From: Oceanospirillum multiglobuliferum
GTDB lineage: Bacteria; Pseudomonadota; Gammaproteobacteria; Pseudomonadales; Halomonadaceae
Direction of reading: 5' to 3'
Assembly: GCF_900167095.1 (NCBI RefSeq)
Contig: NZ_FUXG01000010.1
Span: forward strand, 62,001-126,000
DNA: 64,000 nucleotides
The position numbers and the translations under genes are program-made. Within the stretch, counting starts at the first letter, position 1. The number at the start of each line of letters is the position of its first letter. This document shows positions 17,016 through 25,924 of the stretch, piece by piece. The notes below the pieces were generated by a model, which searched no databases, was not told the DNA's origin, and saw only the letters and a program-made list of their open reading frames with translations.

Positions 17016-18053
17016 TTACAAATTCTGCTGACGGGCATTCGCCATCAGCGCAGCATATCCTAACGCGGTCCACAGGCTGCCTTCATCGGCCAGTCCTGTA
17101 CCCGCAAGATCAAGGGCAGTGCCATGATCAACGGAGGTTCTCACAATAGGCATCCCTAATGTAATGTTAGCGGCTCGGCCAAAGCCTGCATGTTTCAATA
17201 CAGGCAAGCCTTGATCGTGATACATCGCCAATACCGCATCGGCGTCTTTTAAATGATGAGCAGCAAACAAGGTATCGGCAGGCAGAGGCCCTATCATGGC
17301 TATCCCTTCTGCTGCGAGCTCAGTTAGAGTGGGTATAATTATATCCAACTCTTCTCGGCCTAAATGACCATCCTCACCAGCATGGGGATTTAGGCCACAG
17401 ACCAAAATTCTAGGCTGAGCAAGACCAAAATCAGTCTGCAAGCCTTGATACAATACGCTGCTAACACGCTTAATACGCTCAGGTGTAATAGCATCTGCGA
17501 CTGCGCGCAACGGCAGGTGAGTGGTCACTAATGCGACCCGCAACCCTTCCGTCGCCAACATCATCACCACTTGTTCAGTGTGTGTGCGATCTTGCAGAAA
17601 CTCGGTATGCCCAGTAAAGGGCACACCAGACTCATTAATCACGCCTTTATGAACGGGGGCTGTCACCATTCCATCCCATTGGCCTGATAAGCAACCATCT
17701 GTCGCCACCGCAAGGGTCTTCAATACATAGTCAGCGTTGTGTGTGTTCAGTTTACCCGCTGTAGCAGGCTCCGACAGTGACACAGGGATAACAGACAAAC
17801 AACCTTCACGCATCACCGGAATAGACTCAGGGTTAGATAAGGTCTCAATCGTGACGGTTAAACCTAAACTTTTAGCACGAGCGCGCATTAACTCTGGGTC
17901 AGCAATCACGGCCAATGCCAAATCAGAAGCCTGCACACCACTCCAAGCCAAACGTGTTGCCGCTTGCGACCAGTTCGCCGCTAACTTCAGCACCACATCG
18001 GGGCCAATACCCGCAGGCTCACCTGCTGTAATCACTAAAGAAAGCGGCATCAT
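17016..18053 (-). CDS. pdxA: 4-hydroxythreonine-4-phosphate dehydrogenase PdxA
   Basis: This 345-residue enzyme oxidises 4-phosphohydroxy-threonine in the DXP-dependent route to pyridoxal phosphate. ITAGEPAGIGPD opens the protein, GHTEFLQDRTHT and the metal-binding MYHDQGLPVLKH (near residue 270) are intact, and VRTSVDHGTALDLAGTG closes it. AAGGA precedes a tandem ATGATG start. It is embedded between surA and rsmA. The length slightly exceeds E. coli PdxA (329) because of an insertion near residue 30. Confidence 0.96.
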   Translation of the reverse strand: MMPLSLVITAGEPAGIGPDVVLKLAANWSQAATRLAWSGVQASDLALAVIADPELMRARAKSLGLTVTIETLSNPESIPVMREGCLSVIPVSLSEPATAGKLNTHNADYVLKTLAVATDGCLSGQWDGMVTAPVHKGVINESGVPFTGHTEFLQDRTHTEQVVMMLATEGLRVALVTTHLPLRAVADAITPERIKRVSSVLYQGLQTDFGLAQPRILVCGLNPHAGEDGHLGREELDIIIPTLTELAAEGIAMIGPLPADTLFAAHHLKDADAVLAMYHDQGLPVLKHAGFGRAANITLGMPIVRTSVDHGTALDLAGTGLADEGSLWTALGYAALMANARQQNL

Positions 18054-18068
18054 TAATCCTTGCTCAAC

Positions 18069-19403
18069 TTATCGAATATCAATGTAAGCACTGGCTTTGA
18101 TTTCACGTAGCCAATTATCTAACTCGGTATCAAACTTACGCTTAAATAACTGTTGGCGCGCCTGATCACGCATCACTTGAGCACCAATATCTTGAGTACG
18201 CCGCCCCTCTACACGAATAATGTGCCAGCCAAAGTTACTTTTAAATACAGGGCTTAAACCATTAATAGAAGTGTTATTCATGGCAGCATCAAAAGCAGGC
18301 ACAAACTGACCCGCTGGCGCCCAACCAAGTAAACCGCCATCAGAGGCAGAGCCTTTATCATCAGAGTAAGTTTGTGCTAACTGGGCAAAATCTTCACCAG
18401 CCTCCACACGCTCACGCAGTTTATTGATCAGTTGACGCGCTTCAGCATCAGTACGTAACGCTGTTGGTGAGATCAAAATATGACGGGCTAAGGTTTCGTT
18501 AACCAGCTTAGAAGGGCCGCCACGTTTTTCTACCAACTTAATGATATGAAAACCTGCTGGGCTACGTAGTGGCAGCGTGACGTCATTAATTGCTAAAGAG
18601 AGTACTTGATCTGCAATAAAAATTGGCAACTCGCTCCCTCGACGCCAACCCATATCCCCCCCTTGCAGGGCAAAGTCATCGTTAGAGCTGCGAATCGCCA
18701 GTTGGTTAAAGTCTTCGCCATTTAATAACTGCTGATAGACTTGCTGGGCTTTCTGCTCCGTTTCTGCCACTTGCTGTGGTGTCGCTTTATCAGCAATCCC
18801 AAAGGTCATCTGTTGTAGGTGAAAATCGGTGCTATTCAGTACGCTTTTTTCTTGGCTGATCAAGCTATCAATTTCTTGTTCGCTGATTTTAATACGCTCG
18901 CCCACTCGACGCTGACGCAGTTGTGAGATTAATAGCTCTCGACTGATCTGCTCTTGCACATTCGCAAAAGAGATACCTTGTTGCTCCAGTACCTGACGGA
19001 ACTGCGCCACACTGAGTTTGTTTTGCTGCGCCACATTACTAATCGCTTGGCTCAACTGTGCATCACTCACCTGCATACCTGATTGCGCAGCCATCTGCAT
19101 CTGTATTGTATCCAACACCAAACGATCTAGAACTTGCTCACGCACAACCTCTTTTGGTGGTGCAGGAATATTACGCTGCTTTAAGTTTTGATAAACCGCG
19201 TCTAGCTTACTGTCTAGCTCAGACTGCATCAGCGCCTCAGTATTCACCACCGCGATTACTTGATCTAGCGTAACCCTTGCCGCCGAGGCGATAGGGGCTA
19301 CTAACAACAGGCTAAGCCCTAAAAAGCCTATGGCTTTTTTGATGCCCTTCATACTATTTATACTGTTTAGGCTTGGTTTAAACATTATCTTGATCTTATC
19401 CAT
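18069..19403 (-). CDS. surA: Periplasmic chaperone and peptidyl-prolyl isomerase SurA
   Basis: This outer-membrane-protein chaperone has an N-terminal SurA domain (LDQVIAVVNTEALMQSELDSK), two parvulin domains (near residues 190-290 and 300-400; LGWRRGSELP-like and LLGWAPAGQFVPAF motifs) and a short C-terminal helix. A Sec signal is visible (GFLGLSLLLVAPIASAA). The start is uncertain: ATG at 19403, 19385 or 19352 are in frame and none has a good ribosome site; the last gives the tidiest signal peptide and about 427 residues, close to E. coli (428). It follows lptD by 35 bases, as expected, since SurA assists LptD folding. Confidence 0.93.
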   Translation of the reverse strand: MDKIKIMFKPSLNSINSMKGIKKAIGFLGLSLLLVAPIASAARVTLDQVIAVVNTEALMQSELDSKLDAVYQNLKQRNIPAPPKEVVREQVLDRLVLDTIQMQMAAQSGMQVSDAQLSQAISNVAQQNKLSVAQFRQVLEQQGISFANVQEQISRELLISQLRQRRVGERIKISEQEIDSLISQEKSVLNSTDFHLQQMTFGIADKATPQQVAETEQKAQQVYQQLLNGEDFNQLAIRSSNDDFALQGGDMGWRRGSELPIFIADQVLSLAINDVTLPLRSPAGFHIIKLVEKRGGPSKLVNETLARHILISPTALRTDAEARQLINKLRERVEAGEDFAQLAQTYSDDKGSASDGGLLGWAPAGQFVPAFDAAMNNTSINGLSPVFKSNFGWHIIRVEGRRTQDIGAQVMRDQARQQLFKRKFDTELDNWLREIKASAYIDIR

Positions 19404-19438
19404 TAAAATTCTGAGGTCAGCGCAACACTAACAAAAAC

Positions 19439-21937
19439 TTAGTTAAACAACGGGTTATAACCCGGTATAAATTCTTTTGAGCGAGTATAAGGTTCTTTTT
19501 TGCCTATGCCACCAAAGCCTTTCAATACAAGCTGTAAACGGGTTTTGTTTTGAAATGCATCAGGCTTGCTGTTGTCATCATCGGTGTAATATTGATGTTT
19601 GGCGATACGAATCATCCAACAGCAGCTTTCATACTCCAAACCAGCTATCGCTTCTTTATAGTCACCTTTTACAAAGTCACGACGAGCAATCGCAAACATG
19701 CGCCACTGATCGGTTAAAGGTGCAGTTAAACCAAAATCCCCTGTTTCATCGAAGGGCTTTTTAACCCCGTCAGCGCAATCATCTGTTAACGCACAGCCAC
19801 TGTAATTTTTAGTATGTCGTAGCAAAAAAGAAATACCGGAAGGGTGTGTCGCCGTGATTTTCTCTTCCTGTCTCTCTAGCGCAAAAGCAGAGCGATCTGT
19901 GTTCCACTGCCTTGAGGCTGACAAGGTTAACCAAGATAAAGGATCATAAGTCACAGCGCCCACCAAAGGGGATACTGGGCGGGTATGTTGATAACCCAGT
20001 TGAGTGTTGTCGCTGTAAGGGGTACTTGATAAAGTGACCGTTCGATTTTTCAAATACAGCGCCTGCCCCAAGCTTAGCGTTAACAGCTCACGACCACTGC
20101 TATCATCAATAAAACGACTGGTGATACCCAAAGCCACTTTTTGCAAATCACCTTGACGATCTAAGCCTGCAAAGCGGCTGTCACGGAAAAGTTGGTTGTT
20201 ATCAAAGTCATATTCTGTGGTATCAAAAAGTGGTTGGCTGGCTTGCTCAACCGCAGGTGAATATACCATTAGCATTCTAGGCTCTAAGGTTTGGACATAA
20301 CTTTGATCAAAAAGTGAAAAATCGCGTTCAAAAAACAGCCCTGAATCAAGACTGTACGTTGGCACCAAACTTTGTTGAGTCGCGGCAACTTCATCAGGCT
20401 GCCCCGTTAACTGATACTGGGAAAAGCCTGCTTTTACCTTACCTTCAATAAAGCCCCACAACCAGTCTTGGCGATAGCCAATAAAAGGGGCGATATGAGT
20501 GCGCTGCGCCTGCAATCCAGTGCCCCAATTAATGGCACCTGTTGCAGAGACAGAGCCAGCTTGCGCGCTATCGTCAGTAATAGGCTTATAAAAACGTACC
20601 GTTTGGTTATCTGAACCCCAACGCCAAGCATCTGCACTGTAGGCCGCATTGGCCTGCAATTCAGGCAACTTATAGTACACTCGCTGAGCATCTGTAAGCT
20701 GATCATTTAACTCTTGAAAGCCCTGCACACGTGCTAGATAAGTCCAATGTGCTGTGCTGTACTGAGTCTCAGCTAACTGATTTAACTTTGTGGTATTGGC
20801 AGAGTCAAAATCAGACTCAAATGAGCGCATATAGTCATCGTCTGATACTTTAGAGTAATCTACCTTGTAGATCCAAGACGGAGCAATATGCCCTCCTCCT
20901 TGAAAACTGACCAGTTCTCGGCGCTTATCATTCAGCAGTGGATCTTTGTCTAAAAAACCATAATTAAAAGTGCCAAAGTGATCACTTGGCAATAGATAAC
21001 GCAGCTCGGTATTCAGCAAGGTGCCACGATTCCGATACCAATAAGGGCTAATGGTCGCGTCATAGTTTGGAGCTAAATTAAGGTAGAGCGGTTGGCCATA
21101 CTCATCAACCCCTTCACTACCTAAAGAGATGGATGGATACAACAAACCGGTATGGCGTCGGCTATCAATAGGAAACTTAAGATAAGGCCAGTAAAAAACA
21201 GGCACCCCACCTAACTCTAATCGTGCATGAGTTGCAGTACCAAAACCGGTTCCATTATTTAGCTCAATCTCACTCCCTACCAAGCGCCAGCTATTATCAT
21301 TAGGCGAACAAGAGGTGTAGTAGCCATCTTCAATCACAACCAACCCTGTGTCGGTATGTTGTAAGCGGCCTGCTTTGCCACGAAAATGATTGGCATAAAT
21401 CAGATACTCAGCATTTTTAATATCCATCTGCTGGCTTTGCTGATTAAACAAACCTTCATCACCCAAAATTAAGGCATTAGGTTGACGCACAACAATATTG
21501 CCTTGGGTAGTCAGCTGTGACCGATCATTAGATAACTTGGCTTTGTCTGAAAAAATACGCATTTTTTCAGAGTTAGCACTCACCCGCCCTTCCAATATAA
21601 TGTCGCCATTTTGCTGATATTCAGCTTGATCCGCTAAAACCTCAGTGGTTTGGCCATAAACCCTATTAATAAAAGGAGGGTGTACATAGGCTCCAGCGCA
21701 AATACCACGAGTCGCTTTTTGTTGTTCAAGCGTAAGCTGATCATACGGCAGCCAATCTAAGCGAGAGGCGCTCTTCTGCTCATCAGCCTTGGCCACAAAC
21801 ACAGCACAAAGAAAAACAATGCTCACTATGCCTACAGAAAAAGGCTTTGAGCACTCGCTAAACTTTGACGTTTTCGTAGATAAAATAGCACGCTGATTCA
21901 AGCAAAAGTCCTTAACTAAAGGTTCAAGCCACTGCAT
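19439..21937 (-). CDS. lptD: LPS-assembly outer-membrane protein LptD
   Basis: This 832-residue beta-barrel protein, with LptE, inserts lipopolysaccharide in the outer leaflet. After an unusually long N-terminus (about 50 residues to the end of the signal, FLCAVFVAKADE), the LptA-like jellyroll appears (LADQAEYQQNGDIILEGRV), followed by PVFYWPYLKFPIDSRRHTGLL, the family signature, and a long barrel. Cys residues near the N-terminus (GICAG, TSCSPN) and a C-terminal Cys pair (ESCCWM) can form the essential cross-linking disulfides. It is divergent from amgK. Confidence 0.96.
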   Translation of the reverse strand: MQWLEPLVKDFCLNQRAILSTKTSKFSECSKPFSVGIVSIVFLCAVFVAKADEQKSASRLDWLPYDQLTLEQQKATRGICAGAYVHPPFINRVYGQTTEVLADQAEYQQNGDIILEGRVSANSEKMRIFSDKAKLSNDRSQLTTQGNIVVRQPNALILGDEGLFNQQSQQMDIKNAEYLIYANHFRGKAGRLQHTDTGLVVIEDGYYTSCSPNDNSWRLVGSEIELNNGTGFGTATHARLELGGVPVFYWPYLKFPIDSRRHTGLLYPSISLGSEGVDEYGQPLYLNLAPNYDATISPYWYRNRGTLLNTELRYLLPSDHFGTFNYGFLDKDPLLNDKRRELVSFQGGGHIAPSWIYKVDYSKVSDDDYMRSFESDFDSANTTKLNQLAETQYSTAHWTYLARVQGFQELNDQLTDAQRVYYKLPELQANAAYSADAWRWGSDNQTVRFYKPITDDSAQAGSVSATGAINWGTGLQAQRTHIAPFIGYRQDWLWGFIEGKVKAGFSQYQLTGQPDEVAATQQSLVPTYSLDSGLFFERDFSLFDQSYVQTLEPRMLMVYSPAVEQASQPLFDTTEYDFDNNQLFRDSRFAGLDRQGDLQKVALGITSRFIDDSSGRELLTLSLGQALYLKNRTVTLSSTPYSDNTQLGYQHTRPVSPLVGAVTYDPLSWLTLSASRQWNTDRSAFALERQEEKITATHPSGISFLLRHTKNYSGCALTDDCADGVKKPFDETGDFGLTAPLTDQWRMFAIARRDFVKGDYKEAIAGLEYESCCWMIRIAKHQYYTDDDNSKPDAFQNKTRLQLVLKGFGGIGKKEPYTRSKEFIPGYNPLFN

Positions 21938-22127
21938 TTAGAGAAAAAAAGAGGAACATTATAACGGGTTGCGTCTAACAGTTCATCGCATAAGCTCGAC
22001 AAATCAACCCCTAAGTTAAACCCGCCATTGCGCAGGCAAAAGCGATAACAGATAAAGAGTACCCTGCACAAGATTGTTCATCGGCTGGTGCTTCTGAGAT
22101 AATCCCTCTAAATCAAAAGGAGCCACT

Positions 22128-23183
22128 ATGACCGCCCGTTACCAGCAAATGTGCCAATGGCTAAAACAACAAACTGAATCAGACGAACTGCAACTTGAAA
22201 TGGTTGCAGGTGATGCCAGTTTTCGCCGTTATTATCGTTTACATCGTGATAACGGCACCGAGATCATCATGGATGCGCCCCCTAGCCATGAAGACTGCCA
22301 ACCTTTTGTCACCCTTGCAGAACAATGGTTCAAACAGGGCATTCCAGTACCACAGGTTTTGGCACAAGACCTTGAGCAAGGTTTCTTACGTTTAGAAGAT
22401 TTTGGCGATCAACAGTTCCTACCCATACTGGAGCAAGGCTTTGAGCAAGCCAATAACCTATACCCCATGGCACTGTCTGCACTGATACAACTGCAAACAA
22501 TCCCCGCAACTGCCTTACCCGCTTACGATGAAGCCCTATTGATGCGCGAGATGGCACTGTTCAAAGACTGGTTTTGCCAAGACTGGCTCGGCTTAACCCT
22601 AGACACAAGCGAACAGCAACTGCTGGCCGATAGCTTTGCCTTTTTATGCCAAGCCGCACTTAGCCAACCTAAAGCGACAGTGCATCGTGATTACCACTCA
22701 CGCAACTTGATGCTAACGCCAGACAAAAAACTAGGCGTGATTGACTTTCAAGATGCGGTATATGGCCCGATCACCTATGATCTCGTGTCACTGTTGCGCG
22801 ATTGCTACATTCAATGGCCAACCGCTGCATTAACCCACTGGCGCGACAGTTTTTGGGATGCCCTACAACAGTCAAAGCACCACCAACAGCAAGTGTTACC
22901 CGCTGGATATAACCAAAAACAGTTCACCCGTGACTTTGACTTAATGGGTGCACAGCGTCACCTAAAAGCGATCGGCATTTTTGCTCGCCTTTGGCTGCGT
23001 GATGGCAAATCAGGCTACTTAAAAGATATTCCGCGCACACTGATACACCTAGTGCAAGGGTGTTCACCATACCCAGAACTCCGCGCCTTTGTTGACTGGC
23101 TGAATCAGCGTATTGCCCCCGCCTTAGCCGAGCAGGCGCTGTTTCCAGAACTAGAGACTAAGACAGAAGGTACAAACGCCTAA
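22128..23183 (+). CDS. amgK: N-acetylmuramate/N-acetylglucosamine kinase AmgK
   Basis: This 351-residue kinase of the aminoglycoside phosphotransferase fold phosphorylates recycled MurNAc at C1. The catalytic loop HRDYHSRNLML starts near residue 186 and the metal-binding IDFQDAVYGP near 205. GGAGCC ribosome site before the ATG. It overlaps the next gene, murU, by one base (TAATG at 23181-23185), and the pair sits divergently beside lptD exactly as in Pseudomonas, where AmgK-MurU bypass de novo UDP-MurNAc synthesis and give fosfomycin tolerance. That function is taken from the family. Confidence 0.9.
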   Translation: MTARYQQMCQWLKQQTESDELQLEMVAGDASFRRYYRLHRDNGTEIIMDAPPSHEDCQPFVTLAEQWFKQGIPVPQVLAQDLEQGFLRLEDFGDQQFLPILEQGFEQANNLYPMALSALIQLQTIPATALPAYDEALLMREMALFKDWFCQDWLGLTLDTSEQQLLADSFAFLCQAALSQPKATVHRDYHSRNLMLTPDKKLGVIDFQDAVYGPITYDLVSLLRDCYIQWPTAALTHWRDSFWDALQQSKHHQQQVLPAGYNQKQFTRDFDLMGAQRHLKAIGIFARLWLRDGKSGYLKDIPRTLIHLVQGCSPYPELRAFVDWLNQRIAPALAEQALFPELETKTEGTNA

Positions 23184-23869
23184 TGCAAGCGATGATTTTA
23201 GCCGCAGGACTGGGTACTCGTATGCGGCCTTTAACAGACCACACCCCAAAACCAATGTTAAAAGTAGCGGGCAAACCTTTGCTGGAATATCAGCTTGAAC
23301 GGTTATTTGCCGCAGGTGTTGAAGAGATCGTTATCAACACCAGCTACCTAGCAGAGCAAATTGAACAGTTTATCGCAGGCCGAGACTGGCCTGCCAAGAT
23401 CAAGCTCTCATTTGAAGCCAGCCCACTGGAAACCGCAGGTGGCATTCAACAAGCCCTGTTAAGCAAAAAGCTAAACCCAGAGCAGCCTATTCTCTTGGTG
23501 AACGGTGATGTGTGGTGTGATTTCCCCCTGCAAATATTGCGCAAGACTCAGCTAAACCAACATTTAGCGCACTTAGTGTTAGTGCCCAACCCCGAGCACA
23601 ACCTAAAAGGCGACTTTGCCCTACAAAGCGGACAGGTTAGCAACCAACAACCGCGCTTTACCTTTAGCGGCATCAGCCTGATTCACCCGCAACTGATCCC
23701 ACTGGATAAACCTGCACCGCTGGCACTCGCCCCCTTATTAAGGGCTGCCGCCGAGCAAGGGCGTGTTTCAGGTCAACTTTATGAGGGCTATTGGCTGGAT
23801 GTAGGTAATCCCGAACGCTTGCGGCAGTTGGAGCAGAGAATAGCTACCACGCGGCAATCAACCGCTTAA
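23183..23869 (+). CDS. murU: N-acetylmuramate alpha-1-phosphate uridylyltransferase MurU
   Basis: This 228-residue nucleotidyltransferase should convert MurNAc-1-phosphate and UTP to UDP-MurNAc. The N-terminal signature AAGLGTRMRPLT and the substrate-lysine motif PKPMLKVAGKPL are present, followed by NTSYLAEQIEQF, LVNGDVWCDFPL (metal-binding Asp) and YWLDVGNPERL. The size fits the short MurU type better than RfbA or GlmU. It is translationally coupled to amgK. Confidence 0.9.
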   Translation: MQAMILAAGLGTRMRPLTDHTPKPMLKVAGKPLLEYQLERLFAAGVEEIVINTSYLAEQIEQFIAGRDWPAKIKLSFEASPLETAGGIQQALLSKKLNPEQPILLVNGDVWCDFPLQILRKTQLNQHLAHLVLVPNPEHNLKGDFALQSGQVSNQQPRFTFSGISLIHPQLIPLDKPAPLALAPLLRAAAEQGRVSGQLYEGYWLDVGNPERLRQLEQRIATTRQSTA

Positions 23870-23900
23870 TGAAATGTATATATTGAGATGGACATAAAGA

Positions 23901-24119
23901 ATGCGTGAATCCTTACGCTGTAAAGTGATCGATGTTTGCACTAAGAAAATTATACAAAAGGGCGAAAATGTTGGCGTTTCATTTTATGCTTTTTTCGCCA
24001 ACAAGAACTCTGATCCTGAGTTACTGATGGAAGCTGCCACTTGGTGGATTCAAAAGCATCAGTTAGACCATTTCGAAAAAGCCAATAAAATCATTGAAAT
24101 GGTTAAATCTGGTAAATAA
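23901..24119 (+). CDS. Small conserved-looking hypothetical protein
   Basis: This is a 72-residue frame with no membrane segment or signal, 31 bases after murU in the same direction. The composition is normal for a soluble protein (Lys-rich, with VSFYAFFANKN and AATWWIQKH), and a C-terminal helix is likely. The ribosome site is weak. I do not recognise the function. In Pseudomonas this position near murU is taken by djlA, which is absent here; the frame may belong to the accessory island that begins right after it. Confidence 0.5.
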   Translation: MRESLRCKVIDVCTKKIIQKGENVGVSFYAFFANKNSDPELLMEAATWWIQKHQLDHFEKANKIIEMVKSGK

Positions 24120-24229
24120 AGAGCGCTTTGAATCCGGCACTTAAAGTGTTACGCAGTAGCTTTTGCATTGCCAACTATAGCCCAAGAGATGGGTATTGCC
24201 AGTACTCCAAAAAAACGGGTAGAAGAATG

Positions 24230-24345
24230 CTTTATTAACAAAGGGACTTTACTCGCTACGAGATGGTTGGATTAAACTTCACTATCCTGAGTGAAACGCC
24301 CTGTTCGGATCCGCATGCAGGGTGTTGTGGGGGCTATCTAAGCGA
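24230..24345 (+). mobile_element. Group II intron remnant (3' end of the maturase gene and flanking intron RNA)
   Basis: In one frame, bases 24241-24294 encode KGLYSLRDGWIKLHYPE and a stop, the characteristic C-terminus of group II intron reverse transcriptase/maturases. Directly after the stop, 24294-24336 hold a stem (GCCCTG and CAGGGT) around CGGATCCGCATG and then TGTTGTGGGGGCT, the structured segment that follows the maturase gene in many such introns. Upstream frames are interrupted (in-frame TAG at 24220-24222), and the terminal domains V/VI are not visible, so only a fragment remains. It lies on the plus strand, opposite to the integron cassette next door, which is the orientation known for attC-targeting introns. 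The exact class is not determined. Confidence 0.65.
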
Positions 24346-24498
24346 TGTTTCATCCAAGTCAGTGAGCTTAGTGGTCGTTTGTCATTTAACGGGAAGCTGA
24401 CTTGGCGGCCAGCGCCTTTATGGTAATCAGCTGCGGAGGGGGGGGGCTTCATACAACGGTGCTTTTTGTTGCAATTCCGGCATTGTAATAACCTGCCC

Positions 24499-24672
24499 TC
24501 AAAATAAGCGATGGGCTTGCCGGGTATCTGGTGGCGTTTGCCGTATATCTCTTTCTAGTGAGCGAACCAGATAATGCAGGGCATGCTCAAAAGTACCGAG
24601 CTGCAACTGATTCTGATAATTAATCACCACCATCGACGTTTGGTTGTAGTCGTAGTGCTTGAATCGAGCCAT
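24499..24672 (-). pseudogene. IS1182-like transposase, 5' fragment
   Basis: The frame starts with ATG at 24672 behind a good AGGAGG ribosome site and encodes 57 residues. The first 36 (opening MARFKHYDYNQTSMVVINYQ) match the well-known N-terminus of IS1182/IS5-like transposases of about 450 residues. After LHYLV the sequence no longer looks like a transposase and soon stops, so the gene is cut off by a deletion or rearrangement. The left end of the element probably lies between 24673 and 24730, next to the end of the attC site, suggesting it landed in or beside that site. Confidence 0.7.
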
Positions 24673-24729
24673 CACCGCCTCCTGCGTTTGAAAACCCGAT
24701 CAGAGCATAGTTCGGGAGGTTTTTGACAG

Positions 24730-24836
24730 CCTGAACGCCCCAATCAATTGCGCCTTGCACTATAACCAAAGCGCATTAAATACTTTAAACCGCAAGCCCA
24801 GCGCTTAACTGCATCAATTGAATTGGCTTGTTAGAA
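24730..24836 (-). other. attC-like recombination site at the 3' end of the cassette gene
   Basis: On the minus strand the site opens with TTCTAAC (24836-24830), whose TAA is the stop codon of the cassette gene, and ends with GGGGCGTTCAGG (24730-24741). The arms pair: AAGCCAATTCAATTG against CAATTGATTGGGGC with one unpaired T, the kind of extrahelical base that sets attC strand choice; inner AAGCGC and GCGCTT also pair. Length 107 bases is in the attC range. The final GTTCAGG departs from GTTRRRY, which may reflect replacement of the next cassette by the transposon. Confidence 0.6.
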
Positions 24837-25910
24837 TCGTTGGTTAGCGTTTATAAGATCTATAATTAATAAAGTTAAAATCCCTGAAAGCCAAGTTACT
24901 TCCTCTTCCTCTTTATTTAGAGGGACAAGTCTAAAGCCTGACTGGATATTTTCAGCATGCATGAGCTTATTACGAGCAAAATAAGTATACTTTATGCACA
25001 ATGTTGCAGCTAGATGAGCATTATTTATAGTCTTTTCGTTATTTTCCAAATGTTGATTAACTGCTTCCAAAAAGCCTTGCTGTTTCAGAAAATCTGAACG
25101 AACGCCAATTGTATCCGTAAAAATTTTCATTAATCTATGATCTTCATTTCGCAAAATGAATTTTTTAAACGCTTCAGTCTGTTTGATTGTTGAAAAATCA
25201 TTGTGTATGAATTTAATCCAACGAGTATTATCTCTTATCTCTTTTACAGTCAGACCTGATATTTTTTCTAGCACTAGAGGATACGATGCTTGGTTGTTTA
25301 TTAAATCTTCTCGAATAAATTTATGGCAATCAAAATCTTTTGTTGCCCCTGATGCTGATTTGTAAATTGCGTTAAATGCTTTCCATTTATTTTCAAAAAT
25401 TTCATGTTTGCTACTTTTATCAAGAGATTTTATTAAGAATGTCAAGCCAAAAAGGAAGCCCGTTGCTTTACTATTTTCTAAAAAAATCAATTTCAAAGAA
25501 TTTAAATCAATATCTTTAAGTGCTTTCAAATTTGCACTACAATCAACAACCTGAGTGATATCACCTTGGTTCAAAATGAGTTGTTCAGATGTTTTTTTAG
25601 CGATACGTTCAACTTTAATCATTTTAATTTGATGAGGTTTACCAGTCGCACAGTAGTAATAGACTAGAGCCTTGGTTATTTGTCGATACAATGCACTTTG
25701 ATGATTAAGAAAAACACCCTTTAAATCGACCACACCTGAACGCTTAGCTACTATATCAATCTTATTTTCTTTAATTGTTATTTCATCAAAATATGATTGA
25801 GATTGAGGATATGGAACTTTTTCATTATCTAAAATAGATTTCGATGAATTAACATTCAAATCTATTGAAATACGATATTCATTCGTCCTTGTATTTTTCA
25901 CTGGTGCCAA
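24831..25910 (-). CDS. Integron-cassette protein with a C-terminal HEPN-like motif
   Basis: This 359-residue soluble protein has no close family that I recognise. Near the C-terminus IKYTYFARNKLMHAE contains R313-x4-H318, the RN-x-x-x-H type motif of HEPN ribonucleases, followed by a hydrophobic helix (LSGILTLLIIDLIN) as in HEPN folds. The N-terminal 150 residues look beta-rich and the middle helical. The gene is plainly AT-richer than its neighbours. It starts at TTG (25910) with AGGAG 6 bases upstream, only about 15 bases after one attC-like site, and its stop codon is part of a second. This is the compact structure of a promoterless integron cassette. A role in defence or as a toxin is possible but inferred. 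Confidence 0.75.
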   Translation of the reverse strand: MAPVKNTRTNEYRISIDLNVNSSKSILDNEKVPYPQSQSYFDEITIKENKIDIVAKRSGVVDLKGVFLNHQSALYRQITKALVYYYCATGKPHQIKMIKVERIAKKTSEQLILNQGDITQVVDCSANLKALKDIDLNSLKLIFLENSKATGFLFGLTFLIKSLDKSSKHEIFENKWKAFNAIYKSASGATKDFDCHKFIREDLINNQASYPLVLEKISGLTVKEIRDNTRWIKFIHNDFSTIKQTEAFKKFILRNEDHRLMKIFTDTIGVRSDFLKQQGFLEAVNQHLENNEKTINNAHLAATLCIKYTYFARNKLMHAENIQSGFRLVPLNKEEEEVTWLSGILTLLIIDLINANQRF

Positions 25911-25924
25911 ATTATTCTCCTAGA

